64,000 bases of DNA, taken from the NCBI GenBank assembly GCA_963921825.1, contig OY997591.1, forward strand, positions 21,757,515-21,821,514, read 5' to 3'. The stretch is from Erodium maritimum (lineage: Eukaryota > Streptophyta > Magnoliopsida > Geraniales > Geraniaceae). The number at the start of each line of letters is the position of its first letter. Within the stretch, counting starts at the first letter, position 1. The position numbers and the translations under genes were made by a program. The notes beneath the pieces were generated by a model. It searched no databases. It saw only the letters and a list, made by a program, of their open reading frames with translations, and was not told the DNA's origin. Below, in pieces: positions 23,472-34,578 of this stretch.

Positions 23472-25172
23472 TCGAGGTTTCACACCTCGGACTGTACGTC
23501 AATTAGGCGGGGAGAGTCGAGTTGGTAAAGTCCCGTCGTACGTTGGGTACGCAGGTCGGGAACCGTGTGTAGACCTGTTGTGTTGTGAGTCCTGCTTGCG
23601 TTTGTGTGTATGTGCGGTACGGGGTTACTGGCATGATGTTTGTGTGTTGCTGCGTGAAAGGTTTTTAAGCTGTCGCGACTCGACTCAGGGGCGCCCCTGT
23701 GGTCGAGCGTGACGATGTTGACGTCAAGTGGGTACAATGTAGTTCGGGGACGCCTGGACCGAGTTGTAACTACCTGAAGTCAAGAAATGAGGTTTTAATG
23801 AGGTGAAGAAAGCTTTAAAAATTTGATTGTTTTTATTTTGTTTGGCCCTGTGGGCGTGCTTGTTTATGTTGGCCCTATGGGCATGCTTGTTTATGTTGTC
23901 CCTGTGGGCGTGCTTGTTTATGTTGGCCCTGTGGGCGTGCTTGTTTATGTTGGCGCGGTGGGCGTGTTGTGGAGTTTTGGTTGGCCCGGTGGGCGCTATT
24001 TGACTTTGGTTGGCCCAGTGGGCGGGTGTCGTCGTTGTTGTTGTTATGGGTGTTTGGCCGGTTTGGCATGTTCGTGGTTTAGTCGAGTTTTGTGGTACGT
24101 GTTTGGTCGTTTTGGTGGTTAATTGTCTGCGACGCACAAGTGTGCGGGTCGCCAAGAGACTGGTAGAATACGAGTACCCTAGGGTAGCCATGACGGGCAG
24201 TTAGGGGCGAAGCTGTCGCAGCTACGGGCCGGACCACGGGCCGACCTGGTACGAGACCAAGACGGGCTCGCTATTCCGATCCGGCAGCCAGCACGGACCG
24301 GCTGGCTTGCCGGCCCGGCAGCCAGCACGGACCGGCTGGCGTGCCGGCCCGGCAGCAAGCCCGGCACGGATGGTGTTCCGGCCCGGCAGCCAGACCGGCA
24401 CGGACGGCGTGCCGGCCCGGATTGCCACATGGTCCGGCCCACCTGCCGGACCGGTCCAGCCGGTCATCTTCAAAAAAAATCTTCGTTGTGCGTTTAGGTC
24501 TGCGGTGGTGTGACTCGGTTCACGTTCGTGCGGTTGAGCGTTGATTTTACGGGATTGTGTTCACGGTTGTGGGTTGTAGAGGCCGTAGGCCTGGTGTACG
24601 GTTGGGTTGTTGTTGAGTTTTTCGCTTACGTATTATTATAATTGAGGCATTAATAGCGTGAGCAGTAGTGTTTTACTGGTTTGAGGACGTGTTTCCCGTG
24701 TCGAGGTTTATCTTACTCGAGCGAGTACTTGAGGTGTTGTTAGTATGGGCGGTGGGATGTTTGGCTTCAGTTTTCTGATGGTGGTTTGCCTTGACTAGAG
24801 TGGGAAGTCTTTGGTGCGTTACTAGTATGCCATAATCGAACGGGTGTCCGTGGAGGTGAGCATAACGCTCATCCCCTTTACTACTTTTCCCGCAAGGGAC
24901 GAGTAGCGAACACTGGTTTGGTTGCGGAAAGTTATAAGTAAGTGCATAAAGGACTGGATGAGGGCTTGGTGTACGTTTGTGTGGTTAAATGGGAGGTTCC
25001 GCCTACGTGTTATTATGATTAAAGTATGATTAACGTGAACGGTGTGGCGTTTAGTAACAAGTACGTCGGGGTAGACGTAGACCGTGTCAACATTAGTATA
25101 TTCGAGCTTGTTGTCTTTATTTGAGTTCGCAAACTGAACGTTTGCGTGTATCCGTGCAGAGGATACTGACTT
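23472..25172 (+). other. 5' leader of element C with tandem repeats
   Basis: A long untranslated leader. At 23844-23970 there are four good copies and one partial copy of a 27-bp unit, GGCCCTGTGGGCGTGCTTGT plus TTATGTT. At 24285-24435 there are CCGGCACGGACCGGC-type repeats of about 36 bp that can form GC-rich hairpins. At 24855-24905 there is a diverged copy of the LTR palindrome (GGTGAGCATAACGCTCATCC). No gene supported. Confidence 0.7.
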
Positions 25173-26600
25173 ATGGCTCGCGGTAGACGCGGACGAGCAG
25201 CGGGAACACGGGGTCGGGCGCCCACGCGGGGCCGGCGGGGACGGTCAGCGGAGACACCGGGAAGGGTGCCAACCGTTGAGCCCGCCGAGTACGCAGAGGC
25301 GCAGGGCACTCTTGTCCGAGAAGACAGGAGGAGCGACGCGGGACCGTCTACAGTCTCACCCAGTGTTCCGCCCGTCGCAGACCCTCCGGTTATGACTGCC
25401 CTGGATGAGCTGACCAGGACAGTCCAGAGTTTGGTGGCGGTTATCGCCATCCGAGAGTCGGCTTCACCTGCACCAGAGGCAGCCGCGGTCCCGATAAGGG
25501 CCGTTCAGATAGAGGATCTTACATCCAGAACACTACTAGACTTCCTGAAGTTAGGGATACCCATATTCGTCGGGGAGCCGAACCCCGACCTAGCCGAGAG
25601 GTGGATAGAGCAGGTCACGCGGGACCTGGATACATCAGGTATCGAAGATGGTCGCCGCAGAGTGTCCTTCGCAGCTCACCAGCTGAGGGACAGCGCCTAC
25701 CACTGGTGGGGGTGTGTGAAGGACATTGTCGGTTACGACTACAGCATCTTCCAGACGGTTTTTCTGGAACAGTATTTTCCCGAGTTGGCTCGGTTGGACC
25801 GACATCGGCAGTTTCTGGACCTGGAGCAGGAGGGGATGACGGTGGCAGAATACAAGGCCAGATTCACGGCCTTGACCAGATTCGCACCGGAGATGGTTAT
25901 GACCGAGCAGAACCGTTGCCTGCGGTTCCAGGGAGGACTGAGGCCAGTGATTCGGAACCAGGTTCTCGCCTTGAGGCTGCGGAAGTATACAGATCTTGTG
26001 GACACAGCAGCGACGGTGGAGCAGGGTATCCGGGATGCGGACAGGACCTGTGAGGTCCGATAGCGGCCGACCAACTTTGTAGGGCCGTCCGAGTCACGAG
26101 ACCCGCGAAGACAGAGGACCACGGGATCCTTCCGACCACAGGCTCATCAGGATGGATCGAGACAGCAGGGGTCGATGGCGTCAGTGGGGCCAGTCGCTTC
26201 AGAGAGACGGCTGGGATGCTATAGCTGCGGGCAGCCAGACCACATGCAGCGAGAGTGTCCGTTGAACACGGGGCCGAGAGCCGACGAGGCCAGGTGTCAC
26301 CGGTGCGGCCGTGTTGGGCACACTATCGGCCAGTGCTATGAGCCGTTGGGGGCAACGACAGCGCGACGACCACAGCAGTCGCGCCCTCGTCAGAGTCAAC
26401 AGTCGAGGTTTTTGCGGCCGTCGACGAGTGGGCCAGCTCCGAGACAGCAGCGGAGCTATGGTTATCCAGCAGTTAGTGCGCCGAGTCAGAGGCAACAGGC
26501 GCCAGCGGGAGGAGTGTACGCATTTACCGATTGCCGGGCCCCAAGATCCCCTACCTACCGTGAGACCTATCAGGGTACGTGTTTATTGTACCTTTTCTAA
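25173..26600 (+). pseudogene. gag region of element C (capsid and two zinc knuckles)
   Basis: It starts with a basic Arg/Gly-rich N-terminus. The retrotransposon gag capsid domain follows at about residues 115-290 (WIEQVTRDLDTSGIEDGRRR, then AYHWWGCVKDIVG, FLEQYFPELARLDRHRQF and MTVAEYKARFTALTRFAPEM). Farther on are two CCHC-type zinc knuckles, CYSCGQPDHMQREC and CHRCGRVGHTIGQC. Such proteins form the particle that packages the RNA. About one break lies between the capsid and nucleocapsid parts; otherwise it is well kept. No pol follows. Confidence 0.88.
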
Positions 26601-26633
26601 GCGTTATTCAAATTTCGCGGACGAAATTCCTTT

Positions 26634-26646
26634 AAAGGGGGTAGAT
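26634..26646 (+). other. Polypurine tract of element C
   Basis: AAAGGGGGTAGAT directly abuts the TG of the 3' LTR, and is the expected plus-strand primer. It lies only a few tens of bases past the end of gag, which shows that pol is absent rather than displaced. Confidence 0.88.
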
Positions 26647-29600
26647 TGTAATAACCACTCCCGGTCAACGCCAGTCAAACCTGCGAAAAACATGAAAATT
26701 TAAAAATTTTAAGACTGACAGTTAAGTGAACCAAAAATGACCCCGAGTGTCATACCTGACTTAAGTTGACCCCCATATTGACCAAAGTGAGTTCCGGGGG
26801 ACTGAGGGCAAGTTTTTGATCAATTTGGGAAAATTTGCCTTTTCGCTGGAAAAGTCAACCGAGCGACGTTTTGGTCCATTCGAGGACCGTTTTGGATCCA
26901 AAAGGCTTAGCCGTCGTCGCAGCGGTCTTAGTTGAGCCATTTCCCTATAGCCCGCCAAGTTTCGTAATTTCTTGGGAAAAGTGCCCGTTCAGGGCCCGAA
27001 ACGTCCGTTTTTCGCGAATCTGATTGGAAAATATCAAGTAGATATTTTCCAAAAGGTACGGAACCCACCTTGCCACTTGTCAAACAAGTGGTGGTGTTAG
27101 TTTTGGGGGGAAAATGAGAGGTGGGAGACCTATAGGGTTCGGCCAACATAGAAAAAAAAGGGAAAAAAATAGAAAAAAAGAAAGGAAGAGAGTTTAGAGA
27201 GAGAAGGAGAAGGAGAAGAAGAGAGAAGAAGGGTGCTAGGGTTTTGGGCACTATTCACGTCATATCGAGCCCTTGGATCGTCTCAAGGCAAGGAGCATTT
27301 GTCTTCCCCTCGTCTTCCTCATTGGTAAGACCTAACCCGATCATCGTTTTGTTAACTTTTGGAAGTTAGGTTTTTGTAAAACTATTAGTTTGAGGTGGTT
27401 TTGATGTTGGGGTAATTGTTGGTGACGTTTTAGAGGTGTTTGGAGGTTTTTTTGAGCGTTTTCCGACGAACGGGGGCTCAGGAGGAGCCCCGCCCACCAT
27501 GGGGGGTGGCCGGCCACCATGGGGGGTGGCCGACCACCATAGGAGGTGGCCGGCCACCATAGAAGGTGGCTGGCCGGAGCTAGGGCCGGCCACCACCATG
27601 GTGGCCGAGCCTCATTCAAGCCCTAGGGCCCACGGCTAGGTTGGGCCGGGTGGGGCCCACGTGCTCGGGTGCTCGTCTTTAGTGTTCGGGAGGTTTAAAA
27701 CGTTCCCCGGACCATTTATCCATAACCGAATCGAAATTTGGAATTAAATTGGAGAAGTTGTAATTTATCGGGTTTAGAAACTTTAAACGTCAATTAATTG
27801 ACTCGGAAGTCAGAATTCGATTCCGTCAAGTACATTCTGACCCTTGAATTATTCTAAGACCGTGGAAACGAAAACGGGAATTTTTGGAGCCCCGAAAGGG
27901 CGTTTACAAAACCCGGGCAGATTCGCCACGTCGGGCGAATCGGGCCTTGACGGGTCCCTTATCGACAATGTCGAGTAGTTGGGAAGTTTGGGAGTGATCG
28001 ACATTGTCGGGGTTGAGTTTGGGCATCGAGTTTAATGATTTTAGTTTATTCCTGCAAGTTGTTAAGTGCCTTTAAACTGTGTTCTTTTAGATCGTGCCAC
28101 GGACCGAGGCAAGGGAAAGCTGGGTGAGTGACTGAGATCATCACCGGAGCTCGTTGTTTGGCTTTTGGGAGAACACGCATGAGGTAGGGAAAAGTAGCCG
28201 GATCTCGGCCCTGACTAGGGAAAGTTAACAGTAGAATTGCATGTGACACCGGGGTGTCGTGGGTTAAGTAGTTATCGAATATTAGAAAGGCATGATACGG
28301 GAACATAGCAATTGTTAGCAAAGCATGTGACACTTAGTAGTGTCGTAGGAGCAGTGAACTTAGCGATATTAGAATTACTAGAGGCATATGACCATGCCCG
28401 GAGGTTGTTTGTGAAACTTGTGATCTTAGGACTGTTGGAGGCATTGATTATGCCGGAGGTTGTTGTGTATTATTATTGTTGAGTTTGGGTGGCTTTGAGA
28501 GCCCGTGTTTTTATTATCGAGTTTTGGGTGGCCTTGAGAGCCCGTATTATTATTGTTGAGTCTTGGGTGGTCATGAGAGCCCGTGTTATTATTTGTGTTT
28601 GGGTGGCCATGAGAGCCCGTACTTTACTGTTGGGGTTTTGGCTGGCCTGACCGAGTTAGAATCTCGGTAGGTTGCGAGCGTTCTTTGGCTGGCTTACGAG
28701 TTAGAGTCTCGGTAAGTTGCGAGCGTGTTTTATTGTTGATTTTTGGGTGGCCATGAGTACCCGTGGGGTTGTTGAACCCGTGTCTTTATCTTTGTGTTTT
28801 AGCTGGCTTACGAGTTAGAGTCTCGATAAGTTGCGAGCGTGTTTCATCGTTGAGTTTTGGGTGGCCATGAGTGCCCATGGGGTTGTTGAACCCATGTCTT
28901 TACCTTTGGTATTTTGGGTGGCCATGAGTGCCCATGGGGTTGTTGAACACGTGTCTTTATCTTTGGTGTTTTAGTTGGCTTACGAGTTAGAGTCTCGATA
29001 AGTTGCGAGCGTGTTTCATCGTTGAGTTTTGGGTGGCCATGAGTGCCCGAGGGGTTGTTGAACCCATGTCTTTACCTTTGGTGTTTTGGGTGGCCATGAG
29101 TGCCCGTGGGGTTGTTGAACCCGTGTCCTTACCTTTGGTGTCTTGGGGGGCCGTGAGTGCCTGTGGGGCTGTTGAGTCCGTGTTTTACTGTTGGTGTGTC
29201 TTTGGAGGCCGTGAGTTCCTGTGGGGCTGTTGAGTCCGTGTTACTGTTGTTTTGTCTTGGGAGGCCGTGAGTGCCTGTGGGGGCTGTTGAGTCCGAGTTT
29301 TACTGTTGGTATCTTGGTGGCCATGAGTGCCTGCGAGTGTTGAACCTGTGTTGTTACTGGTTGTTGAACTTACTTGTGATTGTGATTGTGATTGTGATTG
29401 TGTTTGTGGTTACCTGAGGTTGGGGGCCCGCTTCATGAAACGGGCGTCCACGAGCACACGCGTCTGCATGTTCAGACGGGGTAGGGGGCCCGCCCGCCAA
29501 TAAAGGGGTCCTGGCCGCGCGTGTGTGGTTTGGGTTTGTGAGCATCCTTTGGCTGTCTTACGAGTTAGAGTCTCGGTAAGTTGCAAGCATTCTTTGGCTG

Positions 29601-30307
29601 GCTTACGAGTTAGAGTCTCGGTAAGTTGCAAGCATTCTCCGGCTGGCTTACGAGTTAGAGTCTCAGTAAGTTGCAAGCATTCTTGGGTTGGCCTAACCGA
29701 GTTAGAGTCTCGGGAGGGCGTGAGCGTTCTTGGCAGCTGGTTTGCGATCCTTTGTGATCTTGTTTGGTGTGCGATCCTTTGTGATCTTGTTTGGTGTTGC
29801 GTAACTTCTTTTGAGTCCTTGGAAGAGGTCGTGATCGTTGTGTCGGGTCTACTTTACGTGTCAGAGTGTTGAGTTGGTCAAGGAAGGTAACTGTGGGTGT
29901 ATTGTTCAGTCAGAGTACTTGGGTTGGGGACAGTGTTCCCCGGTGTTGGCTTTGTTTTTTGGTGTTACCGGCTTTGTCTGCTAATTATGCCGTAGTCAGT
30001 CTATTATCCGTGGTGGTGAGCGAACGCTCACCCCTAGCTGCTTTTCCTACAGGTACCGTTCGCAGGCTGGACTAGGTGAGCTTCTGAAGCTTGAAGAGCT
30101 TGAAGCGGGTTTCTGGGTGTTTTGAGTCTAGTGACGTGTACCTCGTTTTTTTTGTCCACTTGTTGGGACGTGTTTTAAGTTGTAATTATTTTTTTTTGTT
30201 GAACTAAACTGGCTTTTTAAAGTGATTTAATGAAAACAGGTTTCAAGTTTTGTATCTTTTTAAATGTTCGCGTCCCGAGTTCGGTTCGCTGAAATTGGGG
30301 CGTGACA
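26647..30307 (+). repeat. 3' LTR of element C, 3661 bp
   Basis: Collinear with 19902-23456. The 106-bp length difference lies in tandem units, e.g. extra GGTGGCCGGCCACCAT-type copies at about 27495-27575 and one extra ~50-bp unit near 29190. Ends GGGGCGTGACA at 30307, followed by the CGGTT duplication. Confidence 0.9.
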
Positions 30308-33300
30308 CGGTTGTATATTAATTACTTGGGGAACGTTCTAAACCACCCGAACACCCGAGCATGTGGGCCCCACCCGACCCCCTTTGGCCGTGAGTGGCTA
30401 GGGCCGGTTTGGGGCCGGTCCACCAAGGTGGTGGCTGGTCCTAACTCCGGCCAGCCACCCTATAAAACCGGCCAGCCACCGTACACGGTGGCCGGAGCTC
30501 CCCCGAGCCTCCGGTCACAGGAAAACGTTCATCTCTTCGCTCCAAAACACCTCCAACGAACCCCACACCTCAAATCAACCAAAAACTAATAGTTTTAACC
30601 CAAACCCAAATTTTCAAACTTAACAAAATGAAAATCGGTTAGGTGCTCTCCGTAGAGAATGTCGATGGGAACTCGGTTCTTCTATCTTTGAGACGATCCA
30701 ACGGTTTGATGAACGAGAAACACCAAAACCCTAAACACCTCTTCTCTTTTTCTCCCCTTTTCTCTCTTCCTTCTAACTCCTTTCTCTCTCTAAAAATATC
30801 TCTCTCTTTTTTTCTAATTTGAAGTGTTGGCCGAACACCACACTTGCTTTCCTTTTTGTTTTGTTTTTTTAAAAAAGACAACTAACACTTAATAATGCAA
30901 AACTAACCCTCAAGTTGTCTTCCGAACGGGCACTTTTTCCAAGAAATTACGAAACTTCACGGGCTACAAGGAAACGGCTCAACTAAGAACGCTGCGACGA
31001 CGGCTAAGCTTTTTGGATCCGAAACGGTCCTCGAATGGACCAAAACGTCGCTCGGTTGACTTTTCCAGCGAAAAGTCAACATTTCCCAAATCGGTCATAA
31101 AGTTGCCCTGAGTCCCCCGGAACTCACTTTGGTCGATATCGGGGTCAACTTAAGTCCGGTATGACCCTCGGGGTCAATTTTAGGTTTAATTAAGTGTCTG
31201 CTTAAAAATTTTAAATTTTCCTGTTTTTCGCAGATTTGACTAGCGTTGACTGGGAGCGGTTCTTACACAATTGCCCCACCGGGTCCATAACCATTGCCCG
31301 TAGGCTCAATAACCGATGCCCCGCATGGTCCATATCCATTGCCCGCAGGCTCAATAATCAATGCCCTGCAGGGTCCATAACCGTTGCCCGCAGGCTCAAT
31401 AATCAATGCCCCGCACGGTCCTTAACCATAGCCCGCATGCTCAATAATCAATGCCCCGCAGGGTCCTTACCCATAGCCCGCAGGCTCAATGCTCATCATA
31501 TCCAGTAACCAATTCCCTCAGGCTCCAATACTCCACCAATATCTCACAGTATCTGTCAAACTCCAAGCACCACAACGGCACCGGATTACCCCCCCCCCCC
31601 CCCCTGGTGTAGTACAGCTTCGAACAAACAAACATTCAAGAATAAGAATAAGGAAAATACACTATAATTCATCCATCAATAAACACTTCTCAAATCACAC
31701 TTTCATCACAGCAAAGACATCCAATAACACTCCACACTTACCGTATACTTACCTGCCACGATCCATCGGTACATCGATCACCTGATTGTACCCTTTGGTA
31801 CAACCAGTCATACTCGATCATCCGTTCAAACAAACAATTAATCGCCACTCAATCAATCAACAAATCATTCAAGCATTCAAGTTCAGTCATTCAAACATTC
31901 AAGCATGCGTTCGATCTAGTTTCATTAGACTCTTGATTACCCTACTAACTAGCAACCAAGCATGTGAACCTAGCACACAACTAATCCGAGAGCTCAAATA
32001 GCCTCTCTACCAGTAAATCAATTCCCAAGTATTGAAAACGAGTTACAATAGTTATTCTCATCCTAATCATGCATTCTAGACACATCCGGTTATTAGTAAT
32101 TGAAAGACGATTATTCTAGTTATTCGCATCCTATAGGCAATTCTAGGACCTTTCCAATTTTATTAACCTAACATGCATACTAAGAGTTTAAATAAGAAGT
32201 TAAGACTTTCCATACCTTGTGGTCTTCCTCTAAAACTCTGTTGTCAAACTCGATAGTCACAACTCCGTTCTTCACACGGGTTCCGGCGTGATCTTCGTTC
32301 TTCTAGCTCGAGTCCAAGTTCTTCCTTCCTTCCTTGCTCGGTACCACGGTCTTGGACCACAAACAAACTCTAATTAAAAGCTAACTAAGGTGTAAATAAA
32401 CAAGCTCAAAAGACTCCACCCAAAGTTCCAAAACCAAACTCTTGAAGTAGACGCAAAAGGATCGAAAATGGGTTAAAGGGGCCAAGACTGGTCTGCCACG
32501 GATCTGGTCACGGATCCGTGGACTGGGCCGTCACGGATCTCCTCACGGAGCTGTGTCTGGTGCCGTCACGGTCTCCCTCACGGAGCCGTGACGTCCTCCG
32601 TCACGGGTCCGTGACGCCTGGTACTGTTCACTCGTCTGCTTCCTCCATCTTCGGGTTTTCACAATTTTTACCCTCCAAACCTCCATGGATGACCTTTTAA
32701 AGCTCCAAAAATAGTTCCTAAACGTCTCTACTTCAAAACCCACCATGGTTGTTCATCAAAACTCCAAAAAACACGGATTAAAACCAACACCTAACATCAA
32801 AATCCTCCAAAACCTCAATAACCAAACTCAAGCTTCAAAACCCAACAAGTTCTTCCATTTTCCACCAAAACCCATGAATCAAAAGTTGTAGAAACGAAAA
32901 TAGATGAGAGATTTACCTTGAGGATGAAGAGTAGAAGAGAAATCAAGTGCTTTAGAAGAGATTTGGATAGAAGATAGCTTCAAGCTTCCATTTTTCCTCC
33001 TTTCTTCTTCTTCTTCAAGCCTCCAAAACCAATTTTCTCATTTCTCTCTCTCACAATTTCGGCTGCATTGGTACTTGTGCTGAAATGAGCCTCACATTGG
33101 GTCATAGACCTAGAGGGGATAGTGTCCAAAATACCCCCTTACCTTATCTCTTTCCAACCACAACTAATAAGGGCATAAGGGTCATAATACACCCAATTCT
33201 TCCCTTTCAAGCAAGCATGTACATTTGTCCATGAGTGGACCACTCCTAGCTTAATTAAATTCCAGCACACAAATTTATCGGATTTCGCTCTAAATCGAGT

Positions 33301-33892
33301 CATAGTTGACCGATAAAAGTCCCGGTTTGACTTCATTCAATATTACAGTCAACGGAAAGGAAACGGCCCAATTAATCCAACCGTGATAGTGGCTAAGCCT
33401 TTTGGGCCCGGGAAAGGTCCCGAATGACTTTCGGAGTCATTGGTTGACTTTTGTGGCCAAAAGTCAAACTTCGTCCAAAGTCATCGGTTCGACCGGAGTC
33501 GATCGGGGGCGGTTCTTACACATTCCGGGCCTGGTTCCGGGCCGGTTTCCAGCACGTTCCGGGCCTCATTCCGGCCTATTTTGGGGCCCATTCCGGGCCT
33601 CGCTCAGGGCAGCGCGTGTCAGGCCTTCTCCCAGCTCCGTTTTCTGCACAAAAATAGGAAATTTCCTTATTCTAAACAAAAATTTACCTATTCCAATTCC
33701 GATTTTGAGGAGGAAAAGAGGTCTTGAAATCTTATATATAGAGGAGCATCCATTAAGAAAATGAGAACTTGTATTGGGCATTGTATAAGAGAGATTGAGA
33801 GTTAGGGTTCGAGTTTTGGTGAGAGAGAAGTGCTTAGGAACAAGGATTGAAGAAACTTTGAGATTTTCAACATTGAATCGGTATTTTGTATG

Positions 33893-34578
33893 TCCTTCGG
33901 AGAAATGCCTGAGATTTGCAATGTTTCAGGCAATGCAAGTCCTTCGGGGACTTTCATAAATGTTGGCACTCAAAGTACCATTAGCAGTGGGTACATATAT
34001 CAAATATATCATGGTGATCACACATCACAACTTTATCAAAAGTTGACTTCAAGTCATTTGAGAAAAATACTTTTATAAGGTGTGCTTTATATTCAGCTTC
34101 TTTGTTTTCTCATTCATCTATACCCAATTGACTTCAAGTCATTTGAGAAAAAAGCCTCATGATTTTGAACATTAGACATTATGCCAATAAGTCAATTCTT
34201 CTAGAATGACATTTTCTCGTATTGGCCAAACATGTCTTTAAATGACGTTAGTCAATACCACGTGGTTCAATGTAAAAATCATCTACCATTTCAATCATGG
34301 TAATAGTAATGCCCTTATCAATGGAAACCGATTTTCGATTCCATGATTTCTTTTATATGTGAGTAATTCATAAGAATTTCCTCATTTCTTTTCTATTGTA
34401 GCTCTTAGGAGTATTAGAGCCTTTTTAGCACTTCCGGGCCGATTGGTTCTTTTGGAACCGCTTATGGTGGTTCTTCTAGAACCACCTCTGGTAGTTCTTC
34501 TGGAACTAATTCTGGTAATGTGGCTTTTTCATTGGCTGGTTCTTCTGGAACCACCGTTTCCTTATCCCCTATATTCGT
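33893..34578. other. Copia F spacer, no readable domain
   Basis: Continues element F after G. It has repeated GGTTCTTCTGGAACC-type inverted units at 34440-34560 and AT-rich sequence, but no readable reverse transcriptase or RNase H where the copia order would put them. Either F lost them, or it was a non-autonomous copy. Confidence 0.4.

Larger units (their letters stand above)
19902..30307 (+). mobile_element. Element C: non-autonomous gag-only gypsy retrotransposon (TR-GAG type), 10.4 kb
   Basis: The 5' LTR is 19902-23456, the primer-binding site 23460-23471, gag 25173-26600, the polypurine tract 26634-26646 and the 3' LTR 26647-30307. A perfect 5-bp duplication, CGGTT, lies at 19897-19901 and 30308-30312. 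There is no protease, RT, RNase H or integrase: the gag region runs almost straight into the polypurine tract. The LTRs are alike at about 98-99 percent of aligned sites by eye, so it is recent. It must have used pol proteins from another element. It is the youngest layer of the A-B-C stack. gag looks nearly whole, with about one break. Confidence 0.9.
17775..31267 (-). mobile_element. Element B: solo LTR (about 3.08 kb) of a gypsy family, split by C
   Basis: The parts are 17775-19901 and 30313-31267. It begins TGTCACGCCCCAATTTCAG and ends GGAGCGGTTCTTACA. A perfect 5-bp duplication, CAATT, lies at 17770-17774 and 31268-31272. No internal region exists, so it is a solo LTR left by LTR-LTR recombination. 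Its ends are the reverse complement of relatives of the C LTR (GAAATTGGGGCGTGACA end; TGTAA.AACC.CTCCC start), so B and C belong to related families in opposite orientation. Confidence 0.88.
8549..33520 (-). mobile_element. Element A: Ty3/gypsy retrotransposon with ~3-kb LTRs
   Basis: The ends are TGTCACGCC...TTCTTACA, with a perfect 5-bp duplication CATTC at 8544-8548 and 33521-33525. Minus orientation is shown by the polypurine tract next to the left LTR and the primer-binding site next to the right LTR. The internal part is 11555-17009. The right LTR is split by solo LTR B, which itself contains C. The two LTRs differ at roughly 1-2 percent of sites by eye, so it is a recent insertion, perhaps below one million years at usual plant rates. 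gag and pol are both heavily broken. Confidence 0.9.
17010..33520 (-). repeat. 5' LTR of gypsy A, split by solo LTR B
   Basis: Two parts, 17010-17774 and 31273-33520, about 3.0 kb together, collinear with 8549-11554. The break is the insertion site of B, with CAATT duplicated on both sides. Confidence 0.9.
8182..33892. mobile_element. Element G: solo-LTR-like unit split by gypsy A (parts 8182-8548 and 33526-33892)
   Basis: After removing A and one copy of its target duplication, the two flanks make one unit of about 730 bp. It begins TGATGTAGGCATAAAATGCATC. In the first part it has the stretch GCGAAGGGCATAACTCCC, familiar from Tat/Athila-type LTRs. In the second it has a TATA-like box (TATATATAG near 33735) and AAGAGAGATTGAGAGTTAGG. 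It sits inside copia F. The outer edges are approximate, because I found only an imperfect candidate target duplication (CCTT-containing). Confidence 0.5.

Noticed and set aside
24222-24544. Overlapping Pro/Gly/Arg-rich frames on both strands
   Set aside because: GC-rich repeats in the leader of C are open in several frames at once; no homology and no start context.
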